DNA from: Sesamum alatum
Lineage: Eukaryota; Streptophyta; Magnoliopsida; Lamiales; Pedaliaceae
Length of the DNA: 64,000 bases
Direction: 5' to 3'
NCBI GenBank assembly: GCA_034509735.1
Contig: JACGWO010000001.1
Span: forward strand, 27,283,966 to 27,347,965
Shown here piece after piece: positions 10,981 to 22,335 of the stretch (positions within the stretch are counted from its first letter, which is position 1; each line of letters opens with the position of its first letter). The notes below the pieces were generated by a model that ran no database searches, had not been told where the DNA came from, and saw only the letters and a program-made list of their open reading frames with translations. The translations under genes and the position numbers were made by a program.

Positions 10981-12876
10981 TTTTTAATCTACATTTAAAG
11001 AATAGAACTACGATCAGCAAAATAAAAAAAATGAAAGTTTCAATAAAATTATATGCTTGGACTTTAGTCGTATAATGCTCCCACTATTTATACGAAAACA
11101 TGACACTCTCAAACGTTGTTTTCGGGAAATCCCTTTCCTAGTGGGCTTGGGATCCACAGCGATTTCCCCCATACCCCGCTTTTACGATTCGCATGGGGAA
11201 AATTCTGTGGGAGGTATACCATACCATTCTCGTTCCACGAGATTTCCAAGATAATTGCCTCACCCTTTTACGTGATCCCGAGTACACCAAGCGAATCACG
11301 TTATTCGGGCATTAGACCGGACCCAATCAACCGATTTATAGACTCACTGCTATCTCCACGACTCGTGAGACAGGTAACAGCAGTCTACTCCTCGTTCATG
11401 ACAAAGTGCACCTTCTTTTAAGCACGATAGACGTGCCACGACTCGTGAGACCACGCTATCGACTTAAACTAGCTTCCTCACTTTGCTGTGGATGGAAGGC
11501 ATGGACGAACTCCTAAAGTCCAAGTCCATTTATGAGGGTCTAATATTTTAAACTTTGGTCCAACCAAGTGAGAGTTGAAATGACCGAGATCCCATACATA
11601 CATACATACATAATGCATAATAAAGGTTTGCATCCCATAGCAATGTATGATAAATAAACCATTCATTCACCATAAGAGCCACAAGCAAAATTAAAGCCTA
11701 GCACGCCCCTGCTGGATGATCACAAGCCCGAATCCTATGCGACCTACTGAGCCCGCAGTGGATCTACGGTCAATCTAGGGTTGGTCCTATACTATTACAT
11801 TTAATAATAGCAACCCAATCAACATACTGATGGGCCTTGGTCTCTTTCTCCTTCAAGTCTCCATGGAACGCCTTGGATTCATCATTCTGGGCTCTCAAAA
11901 TAAAATCTAGGGCTTGTGATCATCCGTTCTCAATCAACGCACATAATTACATGATATTTAATCACATAAACACATGTACATAATTAATGATATCCAATCA
12001 CATCATCCATAATAAAACGAGAGAACGAGTCATGTATGTAAACTTGGCATAATATTGGCAATCCCCTTTCTTTTTTAGGAAAACCTTTCCTCATTATTTG
12101 AAAGTGAATAAAACGTTGGGATTCCAAATCCAATATAACAACTTCCAAATAATGTTCACAAGAAAACATGCAAAATAAATAAAAACCACTTCTTCAGAAA
12201 TTATCCTAAATAAAAAATTAAGGAACAAGAAAAACATAAACCAATGAGCGGCCGCCGCCTCCGACAGCGCCTGTCGGCACAAGCAGGCCGTGCGGCCCTT
12301 GCCTGCACATGCGCGCGCCTAGTCGTGCTGTGTCGCGCGCACTGGCGCGCTGGCAGGGCAGCCGTGCGCAGGCTCCTCTGCCTGCGCGCGCATCTTGCAT
12401 GCGGTCTGCTCGGGCATATGCGCATCGGCGCGCCTGCCGATCGCATACGTGCAGGCTCCGATGCCTGCTTGCGTGCGCGCGCGGCCTGCGGTTGACGCGA
12501 TGGCCTGGCGCGCCCGCGCGGGCTACCTTGCCTGCTTGCGCACGCGCCCGGCCATGCGTCGGCCTGCGTGTCCGGCAGCGCGCACAGCGGCCGGAAACCC
12601 GCGTGCGCTGTGTGTGCTTGGCAAGGCTGCCACGCGCAGGCTCCCTTGCCTGCGTTCACGGTCAGCCGCCGGCTACCATGTGATGCGTTTTTCATTCCGT
12701 TTTATTTTATAGCACTGTTTTCGAAGAAAACTAAGAAACACCAATAATACCAAGAACTCATACATAATTAAACGACATGCTTGCTAATATAAAAAATCAA
12801 GAAACACATATATGATGCTATTCACATTTTCATGCTTTAAACACACATAAAATCCTAGGCCTGTACACCGAACCGG
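10981..12876 (-). other. Element B 5' leader
   Basis: About 1.9 kb of untranslated leader between primer site and gag. Conserved segments shared with E, D and F are CTCCCACTATTTATACG (11079-11096), CCTAGTGGGCTTGGGATCC, the motif pair CACGACTCGTGAGAC (11356-11371 and 11436-11451), and the ATGATCACAAGCCCGA..GCAGTGGATCTA segment (about 11715-11770). A GC-rich island occupies 12244-12690. No convincing ORF is present. Confidence 0.8.
12244..12690 (-). repeat. GC-rich stem-loop island in element B leader
   Basis: About 450 bp of extreme GC and CpG richness in otherwise AT-rich sequence. It contains repeated stem-loop cores of the form AGGC-YYCYNT-GCCT, flanked by alternating CG runs, at 12370-12383, 12453-12466, 12520-12533 (GGGC/GCCT variant) and 12638-12651. 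The same island occupies the same place in the leaders of D, E and F. Long ORFs here in all frames are a result of base composition (Arg/Ala-rich), not genes. Confidence 0.8.
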
Positions 12877-12888
12877 GCTCTAATACCA
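12877..12888 (-). other. Element B primer-binding site
   Basis: Minus strand TGGTATTAGAGC, one base different from the TGGTATCAGAGC that pairs with the 3' end of plant initiator methionine tRNA. It lies one base inside the LTR boundary at 12890. It marks the 5' end of the element on the minus strand. Confidence 0.85.
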
Positions 12889-12889
12889 C

Positions 12890-13900
12890 TGAAAGCCTAG
12901 CAAAGGCATGTGGATCGTCCCGAGAGTAACACGAATGCGGAAGCGCGATATAATAAAATAGCAATAATTTAAAATATGCCATAAACAAGAATTAAAAATA
13001 AAACGTTCAAGGGGTGTTCCCTTGAATCTCCCGGGCATTCGGTCTATCTCATGAATAAGACAAGTAAAGAAATTCATGAAGGCCATAGGGTTTAAAAGAC
13101 GGAATCAACGAAAATGAAAAGCCCACCCGGTTGTCGTTTTGTCTTCGAACCGCTACTCGCGTTGTTTGCTCCAAGATCTCGTGTTGAGACCCTCTAATTC
13201 GTACACGCAATCCGCCCACGTATCTTGATCCTCGTGCTAGTGAAAAACAAAGTTTATTTTATTTGGAGAGGACGGATTGATCAAATGCTATCAACTAACG
13301 AGATCAATCCTCCTTTAGTTCAATTGTATGAAACAAGAGAACAAAAGAGAGTATCTTTGGAAAGGGGAGAGGAGTAGCCGAGAGAGAGGAGCGGCGGTTA
13401 TGATGTGTGTGTGTGTGTGTGTCTGTTTTGAATTTCATCATCTCTTCCAAACTGAAGAGTTAGGCATATATATAGAGGAGGAATCCTATTCCTCTTCTAA
13501 TTCCCATTCTTTGGAAGACTCCTTTTGGAATAGGATTTGACTAGGTCAAATCCTAGTCAAAGCTAGCTATTTGGTCAAACCAATCCTAGCCATCCATCTT
13601 CCCTTTTTAATCTCAACCACTCATTAATTTAATGGAATATTTAAATCCAATTTAAATAATCCAAAGCGCAGGAAATAAATAAAATAAATATTCTTATTTA
13701 TTTTAAGCCCTTTAAATTAAATTCCAATAAATCTAATTTATTAGATAAATTCCTTTCATCTAATAAAAGGAATTAATTTTCCCAAGAGCAGAAAGATCCG
13801 ATTAAATCTAATTTAATCATTCCATCTCTCTCCAAATATTTAATTCTACATTAAATACGTTATGTGTATGGATTGTATGTGACTCTTTAGGTTCACCTTC
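12890..13900 (-). repeat. Element B 5' LTR, truncated
   Basis: Begins TGAAAGCCTAGCAAAGGC like the LTR at 4997 and follows it closely for about 1 kb (TATA-like sequence at about 13467-13475, microsatellite tract 13405-13425). It breaks off at 13900 after GACTCTTTAGGTTCACCTTC, where the left LTR continues AGCTAGACTTGG. From 13901 the sequence is element C RT. The missing half includes the U3 start of this 5' LTR. Confidence 0.9.
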
Positions 13901-14823
13901 TATTTAAAAGCACTAGAAACGCAACTGAGCTCCCACTGATCTTCTTGTATACATAAGGATTGGACTCGTTCTTGATGAAATCATATCCCCATATGACTTC
14001 ATCAAAACGTATGTTCCAGCTTCGGGAAGCTTGTTTGAGGCCATAAATGGACCTTTGGAGGCGGCAGACCTTCTGCTCTTCTCCAATAGTTGTGAAACCT
14101 TCCGGCTGATTCATATAGATCTCTTCCTCTACGAAATCGTTGAGGAAGGCCGTTTTCACGTCCATCTGCGATATTTCATAGTCATACCATGCTGCTATGG
14201 CAAGCAGTATCCGAATGGACTTGGCCATTGCTACGGGCGAGTAGGTTTCCTCAAAATCGACCTCGGGTCACTGAGTGTAACCTTTCGCCAGAAGCCTGGC
14301 TTTGAAGGTTGTAACCTCCCCGTCAGCTCCAAGCTTACGTTTGTAGACCCATTTACACCCTACGGGTTTAACGCCTTTGGGTGAATCTACTAGGGTCCAA
14401 ACCTTGTTTTGTACCCATCGAGTCCATCTCGGATTTCATGGCCTCAAGCCACTTATCCGAATCAATGTCTGACATCGTTTCTCCGTCCGTCTTTGGATCA
14501 TTATCCAACTGACCGATCAGGCCCAGAAATTCATACCTATCATGTGTATGGGATACTCTGGCCGACCTACGGAGGACTGGAACAATATCAGTGGGAACTA
14601 CTGGCTCAGATGTCACTGCCGCCTCATGGGGTGCCTCACTTGATTCCTCAAGGAGCATCTCATCGCGTCGACTATCCGATGGAAAACCTTTTTCCAAGAA
14701 TACTGTGTTTCGCGAGACAAAAATATTTTGCTCGGAGGAATCATAGAAATAATATCCCGCAGTTTCTTTTGGATAGCCGATGAACCTGCATAAACTAGAC
14801 CTTGAGTCCAGTTTATCTCCCAC
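13901..14823 (-). pseudogene. Element C RT and integrase-RT linker, truncated
   Basis: RT on the minus strand. 13901-14228 has MAKSIRILLAIAAWYDYEI, QMDVKTAFLNDF (first catalytic Asp), YMNQPEGF and SIYGLKQASRSWN. It stops at LVL, exactly where YVDD should follow, so the catalytic box is deleted. 14368-14823 holds the linker (FIGYPKETAGYYFYD, the SRRDEMLLEESSE acidic stretch, DIDSDKWLEAMKSEMDSM). A frameshift near 14240-14390 separates the two. Not functional. Confidence 0.85.
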
Positions 14824-14826
14824 TAA

Positions 14827-15633
14827 TCACTTGACATATGCGGGGCAACCCCACACTTTCAAGTATTTGTAGGAGGCAGGCTTGCCATGCCATATCTCAT
14901 ATGGCGTCTGGGATACCTTCATAGATGGCACCAAGTTCAAAACTTTGGCCGCCGTCTCAAGAGCGTATCCCCAGGAGGAAAGGGGAAGTTTGGTAAAACT
15001 CATCATGGATCGGACTATGTCTAACAAGGTCCGATTCCTCCTTTCAGACACACCATTAAGCTGCGGTGTTCCAGGAGGGGTCCACTGAGAGAGAATCCCG
15101 TTCTCTTTTAGATAATCAGTAAACTCACCACTCAAATACTCTCCACCTCGGTCCGACCGAAGGGCTTTCATCTTTCGACCGGTTTGGTTCTCTACTTCAA
15201 GTCTGTATTCCTTAAACCTTCCAAAGGCTTCAGACTTGTACCTCATCAGGTAAACATAACCATACCGTGAGTGATCATCGGTAAAGGTTATGAAGTACGA
15301 GTACCCACCTCTAGCCTGAGTATTTAGTGGACCACAGACATCTGTATGCATCAAATCCAACAAACCACTGGCTAGCGTAATTTGTCCAACAAAGGGTTTC
15401 TTGGTCATCTTTCCCTTTAGACAGGATTTGCAGGTCGGTAGGTTGTCCAAATCGTCTATTTCTAGACTTTTTGAGTTCACCAACCTTCTTATCCTATCTT
15501 TAGAGATATGACCTAATCTCGCATGCCATATCTGTGCGTTATTATGATCATCACGTTTTCGTTTGTGTTCTGCAGTCATAATCCAATTAGACTGTTGAAG
15601 TATGTACAGACCGTTGACCAATGTACCAAGCAA
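14827..15633 (-). pseudogene. Element C integrase
   Basis: A 268-codon open stretch with HARLGHISKDR (His pair), LPTCKSCLKGK (Cys pair), LMHTDVCGPL (Asp), TDDHSRYGYVYLMRY, LRSDRGGEYLS (Asp) and SERRNRTLLD (Glu), then KVLNLVPSM and WHGKPASYKYLKVWGCPAYVK. All integrase zinc and DD35E residues are visible. It is a pseudogene because the frame differs from the gag-protease stretch it overlaps and stops before the linker at 14823. Confidence 0.85.
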
Positions 15634-16841
15634 ATGAGAAATACCATCTTTGATAAGGAAAAACTGTTTTTATTGATGGTAAATTCATATCCCTCCTTAT
15701 CAAGGACCGGGATGGAAACAATGCTTTTAATCATGCTAGGTACATAGAAACAGTCGTTCAGTACAATCCTAACATGACTACTAATGGCTAACTTTAGTGA
15801 TCCTACGGCCTCCGCAGCAACGGCCTTGCCATCGCCTAGCCTCAGGATCATCTCATCCTTGGTTAGCCTTCTGCTTCTTCGCAGTGCCTGCAAATAATTG
15901 CAGATGTGAGCACCACACCCGGTATCCAATACCCATGAAGCAGAAATAGTAATCATATTAACTTCAACCACAAACACACCTAGGTTGGAGAGGAGTTGTG
16001 GGCACTCCCTCTTCCAATGCCCTTTCCCATGGCAATACATGCAGACATCATTTGCCTTGGACCGCTGAGAACCACGGGCCTTCCCTTTCCCTTTGCTCGG
16101 TCCAACCGGAGCAACAGGGACGCCCGGAGTGCGAGCAGGGGCCACAACCGTCTTCCCTTTGCCCTTCTTCGTCTTCCAGCGTCCAGCCCTCTTGCCATTC
16201 GCCTTGGAGGTCGAAGCCTCTCCTATCAATACCGCCGGCGCCGACTTGTGGGTCGTTGCCTCGTATTGGACCAGCATGTTGATCAACTCATGAATAGACT
16301 TCTCAAGTCCGTTCATGTTGTAGTTTACAATAAACGGGTCATAGGATGGAGGAATCGACTGGAGGATCACGTCAATGTACGTGTCATTGTTAAGCCCTGC
16401 TTTAAGGTCCTCGAGTTTCTCCACCAGGGAGAGCATCTTGACCCCATGACTCTGTACAGACTCTCCTTCAGCGAGCTTGGTGCCAAAGAATGCTTTTGTA
16501 GCGGCATATCTAATATGCCTATCCGGAACTGCATAAACCTCATTCATGCGGAGCATTATGGCAGAGACATTGTCCAACCTCTCATACTGCTTCTGGATGT
16601 CGTTAGACATCGAAGCCAGTATGATACTGCGTATTTTCCGATTGTCCTCATGCCATTTCTCGAACGTCAAACGTTCTTCAGGCGTGGACCCCTCCGGTAA
16701 GTCGGTCGGTGGCGGCTCGTCCAAGACGTAGTCTTGGTTCTCGAAACCGAGGACAATCCTCAGGTTTCTCAGCCAGTCCGAGTAGTTCGTTCCGTTAAAT
16801 TTGTTATTCTCGAGAATCATGGTTAATGGGTTCTTAGACAT
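15576..16841 (-). pseudogene. Element C gag and protease
   Basis: 421-codon open reading from the gag start at 16841 (MSKNPLTMILENNKFNGTNY). In order: gag core to about residue 190 (ending LINMLVQYEATTHKS), a basic linker, a zinc knuckle CMYCHGKGHWKREC (CX2CX4HX4C), and the protease with ASWVLDTGCGAHIC. It leaves frame after the protease (from about 15660), where a frameshift separates it from integrase. This is the best preserved family II gag. It differs consistently from family I gag, for example SDWLRNLRIVLGFENQDYVLDEPP. Confidence 0.88.
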
Positions 16842-18338
16842 ATCTACATTAATGAAAATGTAAAGCAGAAATTAGCAGATGATGGTAATATTATTGTTCA
16901 AGTTGAAGACTTGGTCTTTTAGTCTTTAACCCTCCCACTATTTATACGAAAGTCCGCCACTCTCAAGCGGAATTTTGGAAAATCATTTCCTAGTGGGCTT
17001 GGGATCCACAAGCGTAATCTCCATGTCCCGCTTTTACAATTCACATGAAGACGACCTCGTGGGATATATCCAAGCGAACCATGTTACTCAGTATTAGGTC
17101 CGACCCATCAACCAAATCATACCTCAAGTCCGTTCTGGGCCTAATATTTAATTTGGTCCAACCAAATGAGAGTTTTGAGTGTGACCGAGACCTCATCATA
17201 TTATGGTGTTTTAGCATGCATAAATATCCAATATTTAAAGCGATAAATTAAAATGCCGCATGCATAAAACATAGCATACCCCTGTTAGGATGATCACAAG
17301 CCCAACCTATGCGACCCACTGAGCCCGCAGTGAGTCTATGGTCTGTCTAGGGTGGTCCTAAATTATTACAATAATAATATACCCATTGTCATTCCAATGG
17401 GCCTTGAAGTGCTTCTTGTTTCAAGCCTTGATGCTCCTCCTTGGGGTCTCCGACTCCAATTGCTTGTTAAAATTAAAACCTCACCAATCCTATCTACTCT
17501 CATTACAACTGAAAGTAATACATTGGTAATAAAGAAAACAAGCCTTAACATCATGAGGCTAATAATACGGGAGATGATAGTCCCAAAAACAAGAGGCACG
17601 AAGGCCCCACACAACACAAAAATAAATGATCATACATTCATCCATACATAAGGTCTAGGGCTCTTGTAATCATCCCATGTTGATTCCATCAACACACATA
17701 ACATAATTATTCCAAATAATCATGCATAAATACCAATGGATATTCCAAATACCCAAGTGATGTCCAACATCACAAAAGCATAAACATAGAAATAATATGC
17801 AAAATTCAAATTTTAAATTTAATGGACATTTTAAACAATGCATCCAATGCATGTATTATTCCCAATTTAATTAAGCAAATTTAATTCAAGAAATAATCCA
17901 ATCATTCCAAAATCAAAAATACAAAATTAATATATTTTCAGAATATTGTGTAGAAAATACAGAAAATCAAATTTTCCGGAAAAACTCGAAAAACGGCACA
18001 AAAGGGCCCTGCCGTTGTGCTGGCCGGCCGGCCGCGTGCACAGGGCAGCGCGCGCGCGCGTTGTGCCGCGCGCTGGCGTCGGCCGGCAGCGGCCGGCTGC
18101 GCACAGCGCGTGCGCAGGCGCCCGCCTGCGCGCGGCCACTGCCGGTCCGATCAATTTTTTTTTTTCAAAACTGTTTCAGCACAATAACAAAATAAAGCAT
18201 GCTAGAAGTCCATTAAATCCAAACATTTGAATTATCATATTACTCATATATTTATACAATCTAACATGCCAATAAAGCCATTTAAAAGCAAGTAGATCAT
18301 GCCAAACACATAGATCTATGCCCCTTACATCGAACCGG
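16842..18338 (-). other. Element C 5' leader
   Basis: About 1.5 kb leader. It shares with family I the CCCACTATTTATACGAAAGTCC segment (16935-16956) and the GATGATCACAAGCCC..GAGCCCGCAGTGAG segment (about 17291-17335). It lacks the paired CACGACTCGTG motif: sequence between about 17060 and 17120 is collapsed relative to family I. A short GC-rich island is at 18004-18151. No credible ORF. Confidence 0.75.
18004..18151 (-). repeat. Short GC-rich island in element C leader
   Basis: About 150 bp of GC/CpG-rich sequence with CCGGCCGGCCGCG and GCGCGCGCGCG runs, at the same place between primer site and gag as the larger islands of B, D, E and F. It is only a quarter to a third as long, and the AGGC..GCCT stem-loop units are not evident. 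Confidence 0.7.
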
Positions 18339-18350
18339 GCTCTGATACCA
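18339..18350 (-). other. Element C primer-binding site
   Basis: Minus strand TGGTATCAGAGC, exact match to the plant initiator methionine tRNA 3' end, two bases from the LTR boundary at 18353. It identifies the adjoining LTR as the 5' LTR of a minus-strand element. Confidence 0.9.
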
Positions 18351-18352
18351 CT

Positions 18353-20579
18353 TGAAGGACAAGCGGATCCGCCCGGGAGCGCGAGCGGAAGCGAGAAAGC
18401 GAGGAAATAGCGTAAATTTAAATCTAATTTAAATAGACTACGAATCCCAAGGGGTGTACCCTTGGGTGCTCAACCGGGCGTTCGATGTAGGATGTGTAAA
18501 TATTAGAAACATATATTTAAACACATAGGGGATAGATGTATATTAAATCAATCAAAGCGTAATAAACCGTTACCTTTGATTATTTAGCGTATGCTCTCGG
18601 CTACTTGTGTTGTTCCTTCTCCAGAATGCTCATGAAATCCAAACGTATGGATTCTCCAAAGGTGATTCACACCACACCGGAAGAAACACACGTTCTTCTT
18701 GCTAGAAAAGAACGGGTTTAAGAAGGAATCGGTTTAATAGAAGAACACTATGAATTAGTGCTCTCTTAAACTTACTTTGTTCTTCTTCTTGATTCAAAAA
18801 CAAGTAAAGAACACAAGTGTAAGAGAGGGAGAGAGGCTGAGAGTTTGAGAGAGAGGAGAGGGATTTTGTCTTCTCTTTTTTCTAGAAAAAGATGAATAAT
18901 GAATCACAAATGTTTGGTATTGTATATTCTAATATATATACATAATTAATGTGATTATTGGAATGTGTCTAGGTTCATCCAAGGATGTCTAGATTCATTC
19001 CAATCAATCACCATCAATTCTTCAATCAAGCCTACCAAAATTTATGGTATGATCAAATCATACCAAAAGGAATGTGCTTGATTGGAGTTGATTTGTCTCT
19101 TTCCAAAAAAGATAAGTCAACATACCACCTAGCATGAAACATGGCTGATTTTGCTTCCTCCAAGGGAGCATGTCGGCCATGTTTAATTAAGGGAAGAAGT
19201 CCAACTTCTTCCTATTCCAAAATAGGAATTATTTCTCCTCTCGGGTATAATTTAACAGACCGGTTTATCATAATCCAATTATAACGAATCCAACATTAAA
19301 TCCAATTTAATGTCCATTTAAAATATTCCCGTTGATCTTTTAATCCAATTAAAAGATCCAACATCTCAACGTCTCAACTTTTCATATTTAATCGAAAATC
19401 CAATTTACCGATTAAACGAAAGCCCGATACAATATCGGCCCGTCCATCCAATGGACTTTCCCTTAAGTAATCCAATTACTTATTTAATCCTTTAAGATTG
19501 ACTCCAAGTCAATCTCTCAACCTCCTCGGTGATTTGTGTGTGACCCTTTAGGTTCACCCTCAGCTAGACTTGGGCCCGTGTCCCACAAGGGCCCGTTACC
19601 ATGGGTGGCCGTCTAGCAACGATCCATGGCACTAGAGACTAGGTGAATTGGCGTGAACATTTAGGCACCGATTTCGTACGGGTACGATCCTTCCGTCTAC
19701 CGTCTCCCGGCCTTAGTCTAGGGTATGGAATTGGGCGTCGGTTCCCATCCTTGACTAGGTATCTATGCTTAATACTCGAGACCACGTATGCTTCATTGGG
19801 TCGACACAGGAAACCATTCCCTGTTCGACGAACCACTGTGGCCACAGCTTTAAACAGCATGAATGTGTCTCCGAGTGCATAGGAGATACCTCTGTCACAT
19901 ACTGACAGGGGACGGATCCTTTTCTTGGAATCCACCGTCCTCGCTACACATTCCGACTGCACTGGACAAGGCTTGTGATAATCATCTTACAGAATGATTA
20001 CCTCTCGCCAGATCCAAGATACAACCTTCCTGTGCACGCGACTGCCATGATTCCTCAAGTCTGAGGATTACTCCCGTACTATCGGAACCGAGGAAAACCA
20101 ATCATACCGACTAAGCCTCCAAGGCTTCCATATGATGATCCCCGCGAGTCAGTCCAGTCGACTCGACCCCAGTCGACCAACCCATCAAGATCGTGTAGGC
20201 GTCCCATGCCTGTCGCCGATGAAACACGACACTCATCCAATGAACACGACTCTTGACGTAAGTCTCAATAGGACTCTCGATGCCCTGTCTCGAGGTCCTC
20301 GACTTGGAACGTTTCAGACCCAACTCTTAATCAGTTGGTTTCATGACCACTATCCAATGCGTGGCCCAACTACATGAGTTGTTATCCATGGTCTGTGGGC
20401 TTTGTTGTGATATAAGTTAAACACCGTTTTAACAAATGTAAGATGAGCGCAACAAAGAAGGTACCATTGGTGACGAACACTCATCTTATTCATCACATAA
20501 TAATATCATATCTACATCAAGTTGTCGAATAGGTTACAAATTGCCAAACCTATTGGCTTTCTGGTCACCTATTCCAACA
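18353..20579 (-). repeat. Element C 5' LTR (family II)
   Basis: 2227-bp LTR from TGAAGGACAAGCGGATCC to CACCTATTCCAACA (plus strand). It matches the solo LTR 23074-25301 closely over its whole length. A TATATATA run at about 18930-18943 is the likely TATA region on the minus strand. It shares with family I only the outer end (GGTGACC side) and the block around 19535-19670 (GACCCTTTAGGTTCACC..CTAGCAACGATCCATGGCACTAG). Its right flank is element D. Confidence 0.92.
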
Positions 20580-21426
20580 GGTGGTAGCATCTAAGAATGT
20601 GTTTGGATCTGTGATGAGATCTCGGTTCCTTCGCTTGCGCAATGGCTCCGTTGTTATCACAGAAGATGACAACGGGCTCGGCGATGCTAGGTACCACACC
20701 CAACTCTTGGATGAAGTTTCTCATCCAAACCGCTTCTTTAGGAGCTTCTGAAGCTGTTATGTATTCAGCCTCGGTGGTGGAATCAGCAGTGGTTGCTTAC
20801 TTGGAACTTTTTCCATGCTACCACTCCTCCATTGAGCCTGAATACATAACCCGATTGAGACTTGGCATCATCGTCATCCGCCTAGAAGCTAGCATCGCTA
20901 AAGCCTTTCAGGATCAGTTCTCCATTGCCAAGACTAGGAACATTTCCTTAGTCCTCCTTAGGTACTTAAGGGATGCCCTTAACCGCATTCCAATGTGCCT
21001 CTCCTGCACAGGAGTGATATCTGCTCGTTACACTCAAAGCGTAAGCGATGTCAGGTCTTGTGCAGTGGACCGCATATTGGATGCTTCCTATGGCAGAAGC
21101 ATAGGGAACGAATTTCATCTTTTCAAGTTCCTCATTAGTCTCCGGAGACTGTTTCTTGGACAACTTGATCCCATACCTAATGGGAAGGAATCCTCGTTTG
21201 GAGTTGTCCATCTGAAACATTTTCAGGACTTTCTCCATATACGAGTTTTGGGTTAATCCTAACATTCTCTTAGATCTGTCCCTGACGATCTGGATGCCTA
21301 GAATGTAGGAGGCTTCACCCAAATCCTTCATAGAAAACTGAGTTCATAACCATGCTTTTATGTCACCCAACATTCTCACGTCATTGCCTATGAGTAGAAT
21401 GTCATCCACATAAAGCACTAGGAACA
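20580..21426 (-). pseudogene. Element D RNase H and C-terminal RT remnant
   Basis: From the C insertion point the minus strand reads RNase H (the ADSTTEAEYI.., NFIQELGVVPSIAEPVVIFCDNNGAI region at about 20640-20790) in broken frames. 20966-21331 then gives the RT C-terminal part MKDLGEASYILGIQIVRDRS and IQYAVHCTRPDIAYALSVTSRY. The YVDD box is at about 21393-21412, in a different frame from its neighbours. Degenerate. Confidence 0.8.
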
Positions 21427-22335
21427 CTATAGAGCTCTCACTGACCTTCTTGTATACACAAGGGTCGGATTCGTTTTTGATGAATTCATAACCCCGTATG
21501 ACTTCGTCAAAGTGAATTTTCCAACTTCGGGATGCTTGTTTGAGGCCATAGATGGACTTTGGAGACGACAGACCTTTTGTTCTTCTCCGGTAACCGTGAA
21601 ACCCTCCGGCTGATCCATATAGATCTCTTCCTCAATGAAACCATTAAGGAAGGCCGTTTTCACGTCCATCTGCCATATCTCATAGTCATACCATGCTGCT
21701 ATGGCAAGTAGGATCTGAATGGACTTAGCCATGGCTACTGGCGAGTACGTCTCATCAAAATCGACCCCGGGTCGTTGAGTGTACCCTTTTGCTACTAGCC
21801 TAGCCTTGAAGGTTGTGACCTCTCCATCAATATCAAGTTTGCACTTATAGACCCATTTACAACCAACTGGCTTAACCCCTTTGGGCGGGTCTACAAGTGT
21901 CCAGACTTGGTTCTCATTCATGTAGTCCATTTCGGTTTTCATGGCCTCAACCCATCTCCCGGAGTCGATGTCAGACATCGCTTCCCCATATGTCTTAGGA
22001 TCCTTATCCAATAGACTGGTTGTGTTTAGAAAGCCGTAACTCATCGGAGGTCGTGACTCTCTAGTTGACCTACGGAGAACGGGAACGTCACTAGTGACTG
22101 TGGGCGCTGACTGTATTGGAGCCGGCGGTTCAGGTACCGAGGCTGGCCTTTCCCGAGGTTGTCCTTCATGCCTAGCATGCTGGACTTCTCGAGGTTGGTC
22201 AGACCTTCGGGTATCTATTCTGAATCCTAGTGAGGAATCCGCAGCTTCCACTGATGATTGGTTTCCATCACTTGACTCCTCAAGGATCAGTTTATCAGGT
22301 TGGATATTCTCTGGAAAGCATTGTTCCAAGAACAC
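21427..22335 (-). pseudogene. Element D RT N-terminal part and linker
   Basis: A 302-codon open stretch: acidic/proline-rich linker (LILEESSDGNQSS, PASVPEPPAPIQSAP, DVPVLRRSTRESRPP), then RT start WVEAMKTEMDYM, WTLVDPPKGVKPVGCKWVYK, LVAKGYTQRPGVDF, AMAKSIQILLAIAAWYDYEIWQMDVKTAF and YMDQPEGFTVTGEEQKVCRLQ. The frame slips after CRLQ and the rest is out of frame. RT would copy element RNA; this copy is dead. Confidence 0.82.

Larger units (their letters stand above)
4997..13900 (-). mobile_element. Element B: family I copia retrotransposon, right LTR truncated
   Basis: Minus-strand element with 3' LTR 4997-6950, polypurine tract 6951-6964, degenerate pol and gag, gag start 10980, leader with GC-rich island, primer site 12877-12888 and 5' LTR from 12890. 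That LTR stops at 13900, about half way. It is inserted in element A's leader. The left flank is TATTC (4992-4996). The matching duplication is gone because the right end was lost at the 13900/13901 junction. Confidence 0.9.
13901..20579 (-). mobile_element. Element C: family II copia retrotransposon, left end missing
   Basis: Minus-strand element: RT from 13901, integrase, protease and gag to 16841, leader to 18338, primer site 18339-18350 and a complete 5' LTR 18353-20579. RNase H, polypurine tract and 3' LTR are absent. The break at 13901 joins it to element B's truncated LTR. At its right side it is inserted in element D's RNase H region (sequence resumes GGTGGTAGCATC at 20580). Confidence 0.9.

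Noticed and set aside
12201..12712. Long overlapping Ala/Arg-rich ORFs on both strands of the GC-rich island (also at 29969-30677, 41079-41634 and 53601-54362)
   Set aside because: All frames are open at once because GC-rich sequence lacks stop codons. Translations differ between elements and show no domain. The regions lie in untranslated leaders.
15996..16700. 234-codon plus-strand ORF opposite element C gag
   Set aside because: It is the complement of a recognised gag-protease frame. Similar antisense ORFs appear opposite every well kept copia coding region (for example 49168-49608 and 20642-21256), which is a codon-composition effect.
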